From: Dermatemys mawii | Taxonomy: Eukaryota > Chordata > Testudines > Dermatemydidae | Reading direction: 5' to 3' | DNA: 64,000 bases | Assembly: GCA_007922305.1 (NCBI GenBank) | Contig: ML677335.1 | Location: 41,912,949-41,976,948 of the forward strand | Shown here: positions 33,236-45,739 of the stretch, one piece after another | Layout of the letters: each line of letters starts with the position of its first letter | How positions within the stretch are numbered: position 1 is the stretch's first letter | Notes under the pieces: generated by a model | Told to the model about the DNA's origin: nothing | Database searches by the model: none | The model's input: the letters and a program-made list of their open reading frames with translations, nothing else | Program-made: the position numbers and the translations under genes

Positions 33236-35995
33236 ACCTGTATCCAAGATTCTCACTTTATATTACCGTAAAAATACTTTGAACTCTCAGTGTAAATAAT
33301 GTAAACTAAATATTAAATTCCTCTTACTTATAACGTACACATTTTAAGTGGTTCTGTGATTTAAATTACATCTATTAAATTAAACTTACCAAACAGATGC
33401 CAAATAATTGATCTAAGTTGCGGGCAAAAAAAAACATTGATCTTGGTAGCTCGTGTATTTATCCTGAAGCATCTGAAATGAGTACAACACGCCCCTGTTA
33501 AACAGATAGCCCCAGTGCTGGTATCTCTGTTTAGTCTTAATAATGGATATCCTCAAAATGACGACCTAACAAATTCTCTAAGGATATAACTCATGGCTTG
33601 AGACTAAGAATGCTGGCAACATTTGGAGGAAAAAGCACAATAAATGAAGTATAAACAGCCACTAGTGGATACTGTTTATTACAAATAACAGTGAAGCAAA
33701 AATACTACTAGGTCTTACTTCGTTAAGAACAGAGTTCCCTTGCTCTCTTCACAGGGATGCATGGTGTCAACTAAAGTCTACCAGACCCGCACACAATAAA
33801 ATTAATATCCAGAAAAACACCAACATTTAGCACTCCTAGCCCTGTACCCAGGTTTGAGAAACAATTTTCCCTGTACATTAAGGCCCCTAATTTTGTTGTA
33901 TGAATCTCCCCATTACTACTATGCTTCATCAACAGAAGAGACTGAGATTATATATACGGGGCAGGGGAGAACTGTATGATCTTTTTAAATTAAGAACACT
34001 CTAGTCCACAACTTTAAGAGCAGAGATGAGTAGCTCCCAAGGATTTCCATCAAAGAAATTACAGCAAAAATTAAGAAGTCCCCTTTCAATCTGTTGCTAT
34101 GCTCAGTTTGTTGGTACTGAATTCCCTTGGGATAGATCTAAGGAGGAATTTGTCTATGAACGATTCTGCAGAATGCTTATTTAAAGCAATTAATTATATA
34201 AGTAATTTATTCTACACTGAACAATTCTGCAAAAAGCAATCTTTTTAATATTTATACCACCTTTACGTAACTTAAGAACACAAATCTCCCTTTTCCAGCC
34301 TCCATGGTTATACTCATAATGAGAGACGGGCCAATGCTGAAGTGATCTAGATTTTGAACACTCCAAAGTTCGGGGCTGTCTGGATCTAGGGTTCAATTTG
34401 GATGAATCCTGACTCACCAAGCAAGAAACTCAGAAGCTTACAAACATTGTATGAAAAAGGCCACCCTGATTTATCATTTTCTGATCAAATTCACACATGA
34501 ATATAATTTTTTTCAAAGCATCTTTCAATATCCCAAGCTAGGGAAGTATCACGCCAATTGTACCAAGTCTCTCTACTGACAGGGTCATAAATCTGAGCTC
34601 ACATATATGCAAGTATGGTCGATTCACCTTCCTCCAGAGACTGTATATAGTCTGAGGGAAGCAAAACACCAAGCTCAGCAGACTGAAGCAAACTTCTGTT
34701 TGATCTGACTGGAAAAATCAGGGTTTTTTTTCCTGGAACTGAAACATTTTGCTTTGTATCGTTCTCCTTACAAACTCTAAATGAAGTTCTAACTTGCTGC
34801 AGGACCCAGCCACATCTTTTCTACCCAGTTACCATTCAAATCTGTATTGAAATAATGAAGTCTTACTAATTGTTTAAAAAAACCCACAAAGGCTTATTAA
34901 ACTACAATTGCTGTTTCCATGGATTCAAGATGAGACTATTATGAAGATACCAAAACAACTTCTTAGGTTGGGTTGGAATGGGTGAGATCAACCCCAAAAA
35001 GCAAATTAAGTGACAAGTGGTCTGGAAGAAAACCACACAGAGGAAGAAATAAAAGACAGGAAAAAGTTCCTCTCTAGAAAAAATTAATACTATCTATTTG
35101 GGGACCATTGCTATGAGTATTATTCTGTCAAAAGGTCTGCAGAAGAATGAAATTAAACCAGTTGGTCTTTATAAAGATGTCCATGTGCTGAGACACACAC
35201 TGGTTAGCGGTCTTGCAGATCCTCTCTATCGGGGGGCTGATGGCCTCTCTGTCCAGAAGGCTGTTGTGGAACATGGACAGTGGGCTCTGATCTCTTCAGG
35301 AATCAGTTTATCTGTCGCTGAATAGATAGTTCAGTATATAGTTCAGTACACAGCACCTAATCAGCTGCTGTGAAAGTGAAGGAAGGAAGGAGCCCACAAT
35401 CCGACAGTTCTCCTTTTTCCATCAAATGAGGGACTGGATCACTGTGGATAAACTTTGTACTCTCCTTTGCATCTCTTGTTAAGAACAGCTGTAGGCCTGC
35501 AAGGAATCCCTGAAGCTCGCATGTGTGTGTAACCTGAAGACCAAGGAGCTGCAGATACAGATGGATTGACACCACCATTCCTTGACACTTCAGAAGCCAA
35601 CGCATAGATCTGATCAAACTTTTCCTGTGTCAGAAAGACTTTGGCTCTCCTTGTGTCAGTCCCATCTCATAGGTGGACTATCCACTCAGAAAGAATCAGA
35701 TAGCTCTTTAGGTTTATGAAAGTTGTGTTCCTAATGACTTTGAACACCTGATGGGAAAATCATCTAAGAAAAGGCATAGCTGAGCTTTATGGGGCATGAC
35801 TGGAATATAAAGATAGCTTCTGCCAGATCCACTGAAATAAGAAGGTCTCCTGCAGTGACAAAGAAAGACCTTGCCAGTGCTGTGGAATATTGTTGCTGCT
35901 GTGGCATTGTTACTGCTGTCAGTGTTGCTGTTCTTGGGGCACCAATGTCAGCTGCACTAGGAGACAGTGCAGCATGTTAATTCAGCAGACCTTGA

Positions 35996-36475
35996 TGTTA
36001 TTCACAAAAAAGACCACAGGTTCAGTTCAGTGGCAAAGGCGCTCAGCCAGGTTTATTTGTTGACAAAGCATGGTAGTAGAGCCTCACAGGAGCTACAAGT
36101 ACACTAACACATGTATGCCTGCCACAAGGTACCTGCTCAGTCAGTACATCAGAGATGCTGTCTCCTCAGCTAGTACAAAGTTGCCCCTCCTATGACTTCT
36201 CCTTTTATACATGGACACAAACAAGTTACATAATACACTCCAGACTATTAGTTATCACCCATATCCTTATACCTGCTAGCTCGAACAAAACATCCTTATC
36301 CATTATCCTATCATCTCATTCTTATCTTACGAGGGGTCAGTATATTCTTGTACCATCTCTTAGGAATGCGTACATGTAGCTACTCGAGAGATTGGGGTGT
36401 TTTTGTACCATCCTCTCCAGTCAGGAATGTGCTTATGGGGTGTTAGATAATACCTACCATGTTGTTATTTTGTCA
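35996..36475 (-). mobile_element. LTR of a retrovirus-like element
   Basis: A 480 bp block with TG...CA ends. On the - strand it carries a TATA box (GTATAAAAGG, around 36203-36209) and, about 150 bp further, an AATAAA signal (36052-36057) in CAACAAATAAACCTGG. It then reaches GTGGTCTTTTTTGTG, the usual order of U3, R and U5. No matching target duplication was seen and no internal retroviral genes are present, so it may be a solo LTR inside the DIRS-like element. Confidence 0.65.
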
Positions 36476-36969
36476 AGGCTAGGCCAACTCTGATCCACAG
36501 CCTTTGGTTTACACTGTTGGTTATGCCTAGGGCTCCAGCCAGTCCTACAAAAGGTAGAGTCTCCATCCTGAATTTCATCTTCTTTGCTGACTTGTTCAGT
36601 TCCTCTTGAGGTCTAATATGGCCTGGATATCTTGAGAACCTTGTGCTCCTAATCCAATATGGTGTTAGGAAATCCATGCCTGAAAGGGCCAGATCTTCCT
36701 CTTGCGAAGGAGGGAGGTCTGAATGGATGCCTGATTCCTTGCCAGATAGCTATTACTCAACTGAGAGCAGACATTCAGGGAATTCTGAAGCTGTGACCTG
36801 GAGCTGGGACGAGAAGATGAACAGCGCTGGGATTGGTGCTAGGTCCGGGATCTGCTCTGCGATGGCCAGCTGGAGCACCACCATATGAATGGTGCTGCGA
36901 TGGAGAGAGGTGCCGAGATTCCGAGTGGTGATGGGAACGGGAACGGTACCATGAGCGGGAATAGTGCTG

Positions 36970-37712
36970 GGCTCAACCTCCAGTGCCGAAGGAGCTAATA
37001 GGTGGATCAACACCGGCTTGCCTCAAGACAGTGTCATCCGCAGGGGCAGTAGGGCCTCGGCATGTAGCAGAAGAAATCCCAATGCTGTCATGGCAATAAG
37101 GTCCCTCACTGCCACAAAGGTGTCCAAGGTAGAAGGTAGTGGGACTTCCACCATGCTGTGGGTTGGGGAGTCCAGCGGCTCCGGACTCAATGGATCCCTA
37201 CATGGGGCCGGAGTCGACAGTGCTGGGGCTACGGCCTTTGGTCCCAGGCGCTCCCCTCTACGGCGCACCCCAGTGGCTGGCTCCAAGAAAGCCAGTCTAC
37301 GTGTAGGAGAGCTACCCTTTTCCGGCTTCCAGTGCTGCTTCTGTCCTAGGCAGTGGGAGTGGTGCTGAGCCGATGTCGCCGGGTGTGATGCTGGGGACTG
37401 GCGGTGCTGCAGGTCTCAGTCAGAGTCCAACTGCGATGCCACCTCCACTACCGCCGCTGGGGTGCTGCGCACCGAAGAGATTGGTGCCGGGTCTTGCTGT
37501 GCCAAAGGAGGCTGGGGACTAAGTGCAGCCTCCATAAGGAACTGTTTCAGGCAAAAATCCCGCTCTTTCTTAGTCCGAGAACGAAACCCTTTGCAGATCC
37601 TGCACTTTTTAGCTCAATGAGCCTCCCCCAGACACTTTAGGCAAGAGTCTTGGGGGTCGCCCATGGGCTTAGAGCAGGACCTGCCGGGCTTGAATCCTGG
37701 GAACTTGGGCAT
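36970..37712 (-). pseudogene. Gag-like gene of the DIRS-like element, disrupted
   Basis: The reading frame starts at the ATG at 37712-37710 (MPKFPGFKPGRS) and reaches SCLKCLGEAH. A TGA then interrupts it before KKCRICKGFRSRTKKERDF, and the region QFLMEAALSPQPPLAQQDP follows. Further stops and frame changes follow. The Cys-x2-Cys pairs around LGEAH resemble a nucleic-acid-binding knuckle. The same motif with the same surroundings occurs in the copy near 46.15 kb. The predicted role is packaging of the element RNA (family inference). Confidence 0.55.
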
Positions 37713-39088
37713 GGAGCCCTGAGAAGAAGAGTTAGGATGGAGGGTAATCCCCCACAACCCAACTACCACAAACTAAAACCAAAAACAAGAACTACAAACC
37801 AAACAAACAACAACTATCTATAGATCTAGGGAAACGTGGAGAACGTGTTGAGCAAGCTGACACAGTTCCAATGACTGTCATGGGCAGTAAGAAGAAACTG
37901 AGGGGGCACCGGGTCAGCAGGAATATATACTGAAGGCCAGGAAGGCGCCATGCTAGGGGGCTCCACAGCTGAAGGATGCTGCTATGGGAAAACTCTCCGA
38001 CGGCCATGCACGTGACATGCACACACCCTACTGGAATTGATATGAGCAAGCACTCCAAGAATAACAACCTGTTTCTGAGTGGCCCATGGCAGGTGGTTAA
38101 CAGCAGCACTAGAAGCTTAGAGCAAGACCATCATGTCCAGTTGCAATACAGTGGATTTTAGGGAAGAAGAACATAAGACAGCATTTGGCAAGGCCATCAA
38201 ATTTAACAGTTCTTCTCCCATGAAAGTGCCATGAGATACTTAACAATCACAAATTACCAGAACAAATTATTAAACAATCAATTTATAAGCCCACACAGGA
38301 TAACAGTGTTATAAGTAATAGACAACAAGGATTTGTCATGAACAAATCATGCCAAACCAACCTAATTTCCTTCTTTGACAGGGGAAGCTGTATAGCCGAT
38401 GTATCTTCATTTTAGTATGTTTTTCATACAGTTCCACATGGCATTTTCATAAGCAAACTAGGGAAATGTGATCTAGATGAAATAATTATGAGTTGAGTGC
38501 AAAACTGGTTGAAAGACGATACTCAAAGAGTAGTTATCAATGGTTTGCTACCAAACTGTGGGGGGGAGGAGAGGTGATGTAGCTAATAGTTCAGACCCCT
38601 GTGGGACTCTGAGTCCAATACTATTCAATATTTTCATTAATGACTTGAATAATAGAGTGGGGAGTAGGCTTATAAAGTTTGTGAATGACACCAAGCTGGG
38701 AGAGGTCGCAAACACTTTGGAACAGAGGAGAAGAATTCAAAATGACCTTGATAAATTGGAGAATTTTTCTGAAATCAACAAGATGAAGTTCAGTAAAGAC
38801 AAGTGCAAAGTACTGCACCTAGGAAGGAGCAATCAAATGGACAACTACAAAATGGGGAACTACTGGCTAGGTGGTCGTACTGCAGAAAAAGATTTGAAAG
38901 TTATAGTGGATCACAAATTAAATATAAGCCAGCAATGCTATGCAGTGGAGAAAAAGGTTGTGGTGTACTAACAGGAGTGTCACATGTAAGACATGGGAGG
39001 TGAGTGTCCTCCTCTACTCGGCACTGCTGAGGCCTCAGATGGAGTATTGTGTCCAATTCTGAGTCCCACAATTAGAGAAGAAGTAGAC

Positions 39089-40136
39089 CAGTGGTTCACA
39101 AACTTTAACAACCCACGAACCCCTTTCACTAAAATGTCAAGTCTTGCGAACCCCCTCCTAAAAATGAGTATTTCCAGGGATTTTCTCCTTTACCCGAGTA
39201 CAAATTATAAAAGCAGTGATCCTGGAAATATACAATTTGTTCTTATGACATGCTTATTACACACTATTTGTTATTAATTATTAATCATTACAGTATTAAA
39301 TTACATTATGAAAATGGCAACACTCTTCCAAGATATCACTTTCGTAGCTCGTATCACTTTGAATAAGCCTGTTATAAGATAAGGCTCCTACGTTTCATCA
39401 AGGAGTATCAGATGTGAAACAGCAGAAAGGTATTTAAGAAGCCAACTCAAACGCTAGGTCTACAGTACCCTCCGGATTAGTGGGTAGTGATCGATTTATC
39501 GCATCTAGTTTAGATGCGATAAATCGATCCCCAAGCACTCTCCCATCGACTCCGGTACTCCACCACTGCGAGTGGCGCAGGCGGAGTTGACAGGGGAGCA
39601 GCAGCAGTTGACTCAGCGCCATGAAAACACCATGGTAAGTAGAAGTAAATACGTTAACCTCAGCTATGCTATTCCCATAGCTGAAGTTGTGTATCTTAGG
39701 TTGATCCCCTCCCCTCCAGCCCTCCCCCCACCCCGCAATGCAAACCTGGGCAAACAGTACCTCCTACACAAGCATTCAGGTCTTGAACAGTCCAGGCAAA
39801 CAATGCATGTTACAACAAAGCTTAAACTTGTTCTTCATAATAATTTTAAAAACAATACTAGCTGCCTATTTAAGTTTAAAAACAGCAAAAATTATCCACC
39901 TCCCTTTCCATTTCTTGTCATGAGTCTTGAAGTTTAAATCTTCTTAGTGTGATAGAAGTGCTTGCTTTGATCTGCTTAGCTCTTGGAAGTCCAGGATCAC
40001 TGGGCTGCTAGTTCCGTGCTGCCTGGGGGCCTTAGAGACAGCTCTGTCCGCCATTAGGGATTTTTTTTTCCTGAGATCCCCCTGTAACATTTCACAAACA
40101 CCCAGGGGTTCACGAACCCCAGTTTGAGAACTACTG
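39089..40136. mobile_element. hAT element inserted in CR1, perfect 8 bp duplication
   Basis: The ends are CAGTGGTTCACAAACTTTAA and, reversed, CAGTAGTTCTCAAACTGGGG. AAGTAGAC lies directly on both sides (39081-39088 and 40137-40144), a perfect 8 bp target duplication. No transposase frame is present, so it is a non-autonomous copy of 1,048 bp. A MITE occupies about 39454-39720 inside it. Confidence 0.9.
39454..39720. mobile_element. Harbinger-type MITE nested in the hAT element
   Basis: The copy starts CTAGGTCTACAGTACCCTCC, contains a perfect 17 bp hairpin (GATCGATTTATCGCATC at 39489-39505 and its complement at 39513-39529) and continues CTCCGGTACTCCACCACTGC and CATAGCTGAAGTTGTGTATC. The same family occurs in the other orientation at 59858-60121. 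The right end here seems damaged, so the limit is approximate. Confidence 0.7.
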
Positions 40137-42395
40137 AAGTAGACTAATGGGAGAGTCAAGAACAGATTAACAAAAATTACAAAATGTTTAATAAATCTGA
40201 CCTCTGAGAAAGGTTAAATAACTGGACCAGTTTAGTCTTGAGAAAAGGAGACTGGGGGGGGGGGGGCAATGGATAACAGTCTTTAAATATGTTAAAGGAC
40301 TGTTATAAAGAGGACTGTGATCAATTGTTCTCTACGTCAGATGGAGGTAGGACAAGAAGTAATGTGTTTAATCTTCAGGAAGGGAGACTAGGTTAGATAT
40401 TGGGAAAAACTGTCTGTCTAGAAGAATAGTTAAGATCTGCACTAGGCTTCCAAGGGAAGTTGTTGAATCTCCATCACTGGAGGTTTTTAAGAATAGGTTA
40501 CATAAACACCTGTCAGAGATGGTCTGAGGTTTAGCTGGTCCTGCAGAGTGCAGGGGGCTGGACCAGGGGACCTGCGGAGGTCCCTTCCAGCCCTACATTT
40601 CTCTGATTCCACAAGTGGTTAGGACCTCGGCTGTACTTCATGTGAAAAAGAGCATTTCCAGAAATATAAAGGTATGCTAAAACCAGTCAGGGCCAGTATT
40701 CCAATATAAATTCTTAGAGAGCATCCCCCATATTGGGTCACTAAAACCACTTCCTGTGACATCTGTGTGTTCCTTGAATGTTCCTAATCCGTATACTAAT
40801 CTAGTCCAACCCTGCTTAGTTTGCTGAATCTGACAGTATCACAGCCCAAAGCATGACCGTGAGGCGTTCATTTTATATGGTAAAGAAAGGATATGGATCT
40901 AATCCAGAATGGCCATTCCTAGCTTTCTGTAATGTGAATATTTAAATTTATGGTGTTCCTTCGAGGATGACATCATAGAAGACAATTGCTTCATTCTTGT
41001 GGAGGACCTTAAGTGTGACATTTTAAAATCTGTTCTGACATTCTCTTTCACATCATGTCACACAGTACATAGGAGCATCTGACTCTCGGATAAGAGAAAA
41101 TTTGGTTATGTTACATATCTGAGTCGAGAGGGTGAATAGCCTGTTCACCACGGCTACTGCCTTACATCTGCCACTCTTATCCTCATGTTAAAGAGATTGA
41201 AGGATATTTCCTGAAAAAATGCTACATCACAAATCAGATGTTTCAGGTACTTTATTATGCAATTTTAACCAGCTACCAATAGCCTAGGCCTTTCATGAAA
41301 TATAATTTAAGAGACAAAATATAGGCAATGCATAGAAAACTAACACGTACTTCCTATCCTGACTTTTGAATTTTTCTAAATACTTATCTCTTGCTTTCAT
41401 TTTTAAATAAATTTAGCTGAATATTTTTCCTAAAACAGTACACAGTGATGAAGTTAATATGTTGATATCTAAATTGACATCAAAGTCACTGATATGAACG
41501 GGACCAGTTCCCATTTCTTAGAGCTACTGTTTCTGACTGGCTTTCTGACGACTTTGTTTGACTGCACTACACTAGTTCACATTCAGAAGAGTCTCTTTTC
41601 ATTCATAAGGGCTAGAAACTAAATTCTTTTTAAAAATTAAATAAAAGGATAAATTCTGAAGAACCTGAAGGAGCCACCAAAGCCTTGCTCCGATAGTATA
41701 TAGGCAATGCCAGTTCCATTTGAACCCAGGCAGAAACGTATAGCTTGCAGCACTTTGTTTTGATAAAAACACATTTGTTTTTCAGTTATGCAAAAACAAA
41801 ATAAAAGCTTATAAAATATGAGCCCCTTAGGCTGAGACTCATGTGATCTGCCTTTCAATGGGGATGGAATTCTCATGTCAGAGTTATAAAACCCTGGAAA
41901 TCAGAGTTTACAGTGGAAAAGTCAGCACAACCTTAACTCTGCCTCTGTCACTGGAAAGCAATTTAATATATTAAACAAATTAACCCCCTCAAAATATATT
42001 TACAGCCCTGAGCAAACAGACGCCTTTTTGTAATGTTTAGATTATACTAATTGCCCTCTTCTGGGAAACCAGAACCTAATGTTACTCTGACTAATAAAAA
42101 AATCCCACAACATTCCCATCCTTTCAAGTGAAGAAATAAACAGCTAAATAAAATTCTGGGAACTAAGAGGGGTTGAGTAGCTTAAGGCTCACACTGAAAT
42201 GTCTTCAGCAATAGCTGGTTATCAGAAGCAGTTTGAGAGAAGGCCTCCAGATTGAGATTACCCTGTACGCTTGTTTTGAAAACAGGGTTACCTCTTTAGA
42301 CTTGCGCAGGCTCAACGAATGGATCAAAGTGGTTTGAGAATAACTCAGTACAAACCAGTTACATTGCAAACACCACCTTGTGCTGCAAATAAGTA

Positions 42396-42934
42396 TAGAA
42401 ACTCCTCACTTAAAGATGTCCCGGTTAACAATGTTTCATTATTAGGTTGCTGATTAGAGAACATGCTCGTTTAAAGTCGCACAATGTTCCGTTATAAGAT
42501 TGCTTGGCTTACCCTGCTCCGCCCCATCTTCCGCTAGGGTGCCTTCCAGCTTGTTCCAGCTCGGGAATGGGGTCAGGGAGTGGGGGCTTACCCCACTCCG
42601 CACACCCAGCAAGGGAGCAGGCAAGCCCCCGACCTCACTCCTCAGCAGAAGTGCCGGGTGCGCGGAATGGGGTTAGCCCCCATGCCCCGACCCCACTATG
42701 CCCCTGCCTCATCCAAGCTTCACAAACATCATTGGTGAGTACAGAATTAAATTGTTTGTTTAAAATTATTTAAAACTTATACTGTATATGTATATAATGT
42801 CTTCTGGCTGGTGAAAAACATTTCCCTGGAACCTAACCCCCTCCCCATTTACATTCATTCTTATAGGGAAATTGGATTTGCTTAAAGCAGCATTTTTCAG
42901 AAATGTGACTACAATGTTAAGCGAGGAGTTACTG
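42396..42934. mobile_element. Tigger/mariner-type MITE
   Basis: The left end TAGAAACTCCTCACTTAA and the reversed right end CAGTAACTCCTCGCTTAA form an inverted pair, with TA on each side (42394-42395 and 42935-42936) as expected for Tc1/mariner-class elements. The GC-rich centre around 42.5-42.7 kb contains no transposase. A 539 bp non-autonomous copy. Confidence 0.7.
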
Positions 42935-43919
42935 TATTTCAAGTGGAGCCTGATATAGGAAGACAGATGATTACTATAGCCCTGGCTAAACGGTGGGACA
43001 AACCTGGAACAACTGTGTTTGAGGCCATAATAAAGTAACTATTTCCCAGGTTAGAATAGCTTTCTCACATGCTTTTAGCTCACCCACACTGATTTACTGT
43101 GCTGAAACATGAGTTTAAATTCTGAAGTTCAGCCAGTGTAGTCAAGGCCTTAAAATAAAACAAGGTAGAAGTGTGTGACTAAGGATAAGTAGATATTTTG
43201 AACTTAAATCCTTATTTTGCTCTACTAATTACTTGCGGATTGAAGCTAAATAGCTTCCTGCACAGCTCTGTTAAAGACAGATTGCATAATTGCTTGACAT
43301 ACACTCCATTTAAAAGTTAAACTCTTCACCTTATTTAGCTAAGCCCATTACTTATGGAAGCATGTGTGATTACATCAAAGAAAGTTTATATTTAATCTCT
43401 CAAGTATCAGTTTGGAATTCCACTGATGTCAATCATCCAGATATTATAGCAAGAAAGTAACGGATGATGGAATTGTATGACTACATCCTTAGTCCCATCT
43501 CCCCATGTTCAGACTTTGCTTCTCATAGCCCTGCCTATCTGGGGATCTAATCTGTATCTATTTGCTTTTCAAATGGGCATAGCCAGAGAATTCTATCTGA
43601 GTTCTTGGAAATAGTAGGAAACAGAACCCTTGTTCTTTTTGTGGAGTGCTTACAAATCCTTTTTGGCATCTTCTGCTTGGCCTGGACACTTTACTACTGC
43701 TCAATGGGAAAGCCTCTTGCTAATCTGTTACAATTCACATTTCATGGAGCAATAGCAATAGAGAGCAATAATTATTTCTTCTTTAAATAGGGAGGTAGAA
43801 GGAATGGCAGTTCTGGGAGAGGAGTGCCGGAGTTTCATAGCAGGGTTGAGGAGAGCAGTTTTAAAGAAACTAGTGTTTCACTGGGAAATTTTTGCTTCCT
43901 CCATGTTTCTGCCTGTAAT

Positions 43920-44098
43920 CAATTTGTTGAAGACCAACTTTCAAGCTACAAAGAACTCCTCTTCAGGTCTGGTAAGGAAGAGCTGTGTGGCTTGAAATCT
44001 TGTCTCCCTCACCAACAGAAGTAAGTCAGATAAAAGATATTACCTCACCCACCTTGTCTCTCTAACATCCTGGGACCAACACAGCCACAACTACACTG
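43920..44098 (-). mobile_element. Retroelement tail with Penelope-like wording
   Basis: The stretch contains AAAGAACTCCTCTTCAGGTC, then CTTGTCTCCCTCACCAACAG, AAAAGATATTACCTCACCCA and TGGGACCAACACAGCCACAA. This series is a common reptile repeat whose tail resembles that of Penelope-like elements. No coding part is present. Strand and class are tentative. Confidence 0.45.
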
Positions 44099-45739
44099 CA
44101 CATAATCAGTTGCCTAAAGATCAGCATCCACTTTCCACTATGAGTATTGAAAAAACTCTCACACTCTCACAGATGCCATTTCTGTCTGGATATCAACCCA
44201 CTTTCAACCCACATGGATACATAGCATGTACGCCTAGTCCAATTAATGTGATTTTTTTTCTTACCAGGCTGGAGAATGACAGTTAAAGCATATCACCATT
44301 TGCAATTTTTCAATTAAAAAAAATAAATCAGAGGAAAATTTCACAATCATTTTCAGGATTGTCTGCCCCCGCCCAAACATACATTTTAAAATACCTCTTT
44401 GCAAGAGGGAAAAAAAATATGATGAAAACACATAAGTTTTCAGACTGCCAATAGGCTTTTCAGTGTCCTTCTGAGGGTAATTTAGAGAACTATACACAAA
44501 TCAGCAGCTCAAGTGTAACTCATTAATCACTACAAGCAGAAGAACTGGCCCTACAGGAGACAGTGATAATTTCTAAGGTAAATAGAACACAACTGAAGTG
44601 TTTGCACAAATGTAAGACCTACAGATGTCACTGCTTCCATGTACTTTAGCTGACTTCTCTGAAGAGGAATCAGGAACTCTCCCTAGTGGCTATTTTACAG
44701 AAAGAGTCATGGTGAAGTTGTCACTTAGGAGGAAGACATGCTTCCTCCTCTAGGACACAAAAGTAGGGAAGGCGTCAATGCATTTCCCAGAATGATCTCA
44801 TACTTATATAACATCATTGACTGGAATAAGAACTCAGATTCTGAGTTGTCAAGACTGGATCAGTCCATGACAACCGTGATTTGAAGTGAGAGAGTTGCAG
44901 AAAGAATACCCTGAACCAATACGAACTGGAAAGTCTGCCAAGAGGGAGTATTTCAAAAGGTAAATTTAACCAGTGCAGGTCTGTTCAAGGCATCTGTTGG
45001 TGGAGACCAGTAGACTGGGGGTAGGAGTCCACTGAAGAATCTTCATGCTGACACAAGTTAGCAGTTCCTCTGTAACACTGAACACTGCACTCTTAGCGAC
45101 TAGGCCCACAGCAGCCACTGGTTGAGGGTTTGGGAGAATATCACAATTACAGAGTATCTGAATCAAAGATTACTTTTCTGGGTTGACAAAAATAAAAAAA
45201 GGAGGATGACAAATACCAAAAGCAGCTTATGCAACCCGCCTAAACAAACCTGTGGCTATCCAACTGTGGCTAGCAGTATGCACAAACCACCTTTCTGCAT
45301 ATACACATTTATTGTATTTTTCTTGATTTACACATGCCTCTCTCAAACTCAATGCAAAACCAGCTATGCACTTTGTTAAAAACAAGACAAAGACAACACA
45401 CAATCACCTCTTCTTCTTGCTTCCACACATCTCAAATTATGCCAACAACAAGCTACTGGGGGGCTTATTAAAGGAGCTGTTGGGATAACTGGATAACATT
45501 GAAATGGCTTCCTATAAATACATCATGATTGGGCCAGACTGATGCCAGAGACATAACATACGGGTCCTTTTATAAAACAAGAACAGAAGGTTGCACTCAG
45601 GTTTTGAAGAAAGCTTTTAAAAATTCATAAGGGCACTTATTCCCTAGAAGGTGGGAAAAGAACATGCTCTCTTAATGACTGGTGCTTGAGGATGTGCATC
45701 TCTTATTAAAGTGGGAAAGTGGGGGTAGGAAGGACTAGC

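Larger units (their letters stand above)
35300..38110 (-). mobile_element. Degraded DIRS-like retroelement
   Basis: Read on the - strand, a terminal repeat (about 38090-37860) is followed by a gag-like region starting MPKFPGFKPG at 37712. The region has a zinc-knuckle-like CLKCLGEAH...KCRICKGF motif and a Ser/Pro-rich part. After an LTR-like block (35996-36475) comes a short reverse-transcriptase-like remnant (AKVFLTQEKFDQIYALASEV near 35.6 kb, then LYLQLLGL in another frame) of the type seen after the catalytic core in DIRS elements. Stops and frameshifts interrupt all of it. The class rests on weak similarity from memory and on the related inverted-repeat copy near 46 kb; a Gypsy-type element is the alternative. 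Confidence 0.5.
38200..40612 (+). mobile_element. CR1 LINE interrupted by a hAT element
   Basis: Left of the hAT insertion (38200-39080) the sequence encodes degraded CR1 reverse transcriptase: QQGFVMNKSCQTNLISFFD, then GTLSPILFNIFINDLN, SRLIKFVNDTKLGEV and KVLHLGRSNQMDNYKMGNYW. The catalytic FADD motif reads FVND, so the enzyme would be dead. The CR1 continues at 40145 with AACTGGACCAGTTTAGTCTT and ends near 40612 with GACCTGCGGAGGTCCCTTCC and the terminal ATTTCTCTGATTCC repeat. The two halves join cleanly if the hAT and one copy of its 8 bp duplication are removed. Confidence 0.9.

Noticed and set aside
36964..37368. 134-codon frame on the + strand
   Set aside because: Antisense to the gag-like region of the DIRS-like element, which has better motif support on the - strand.
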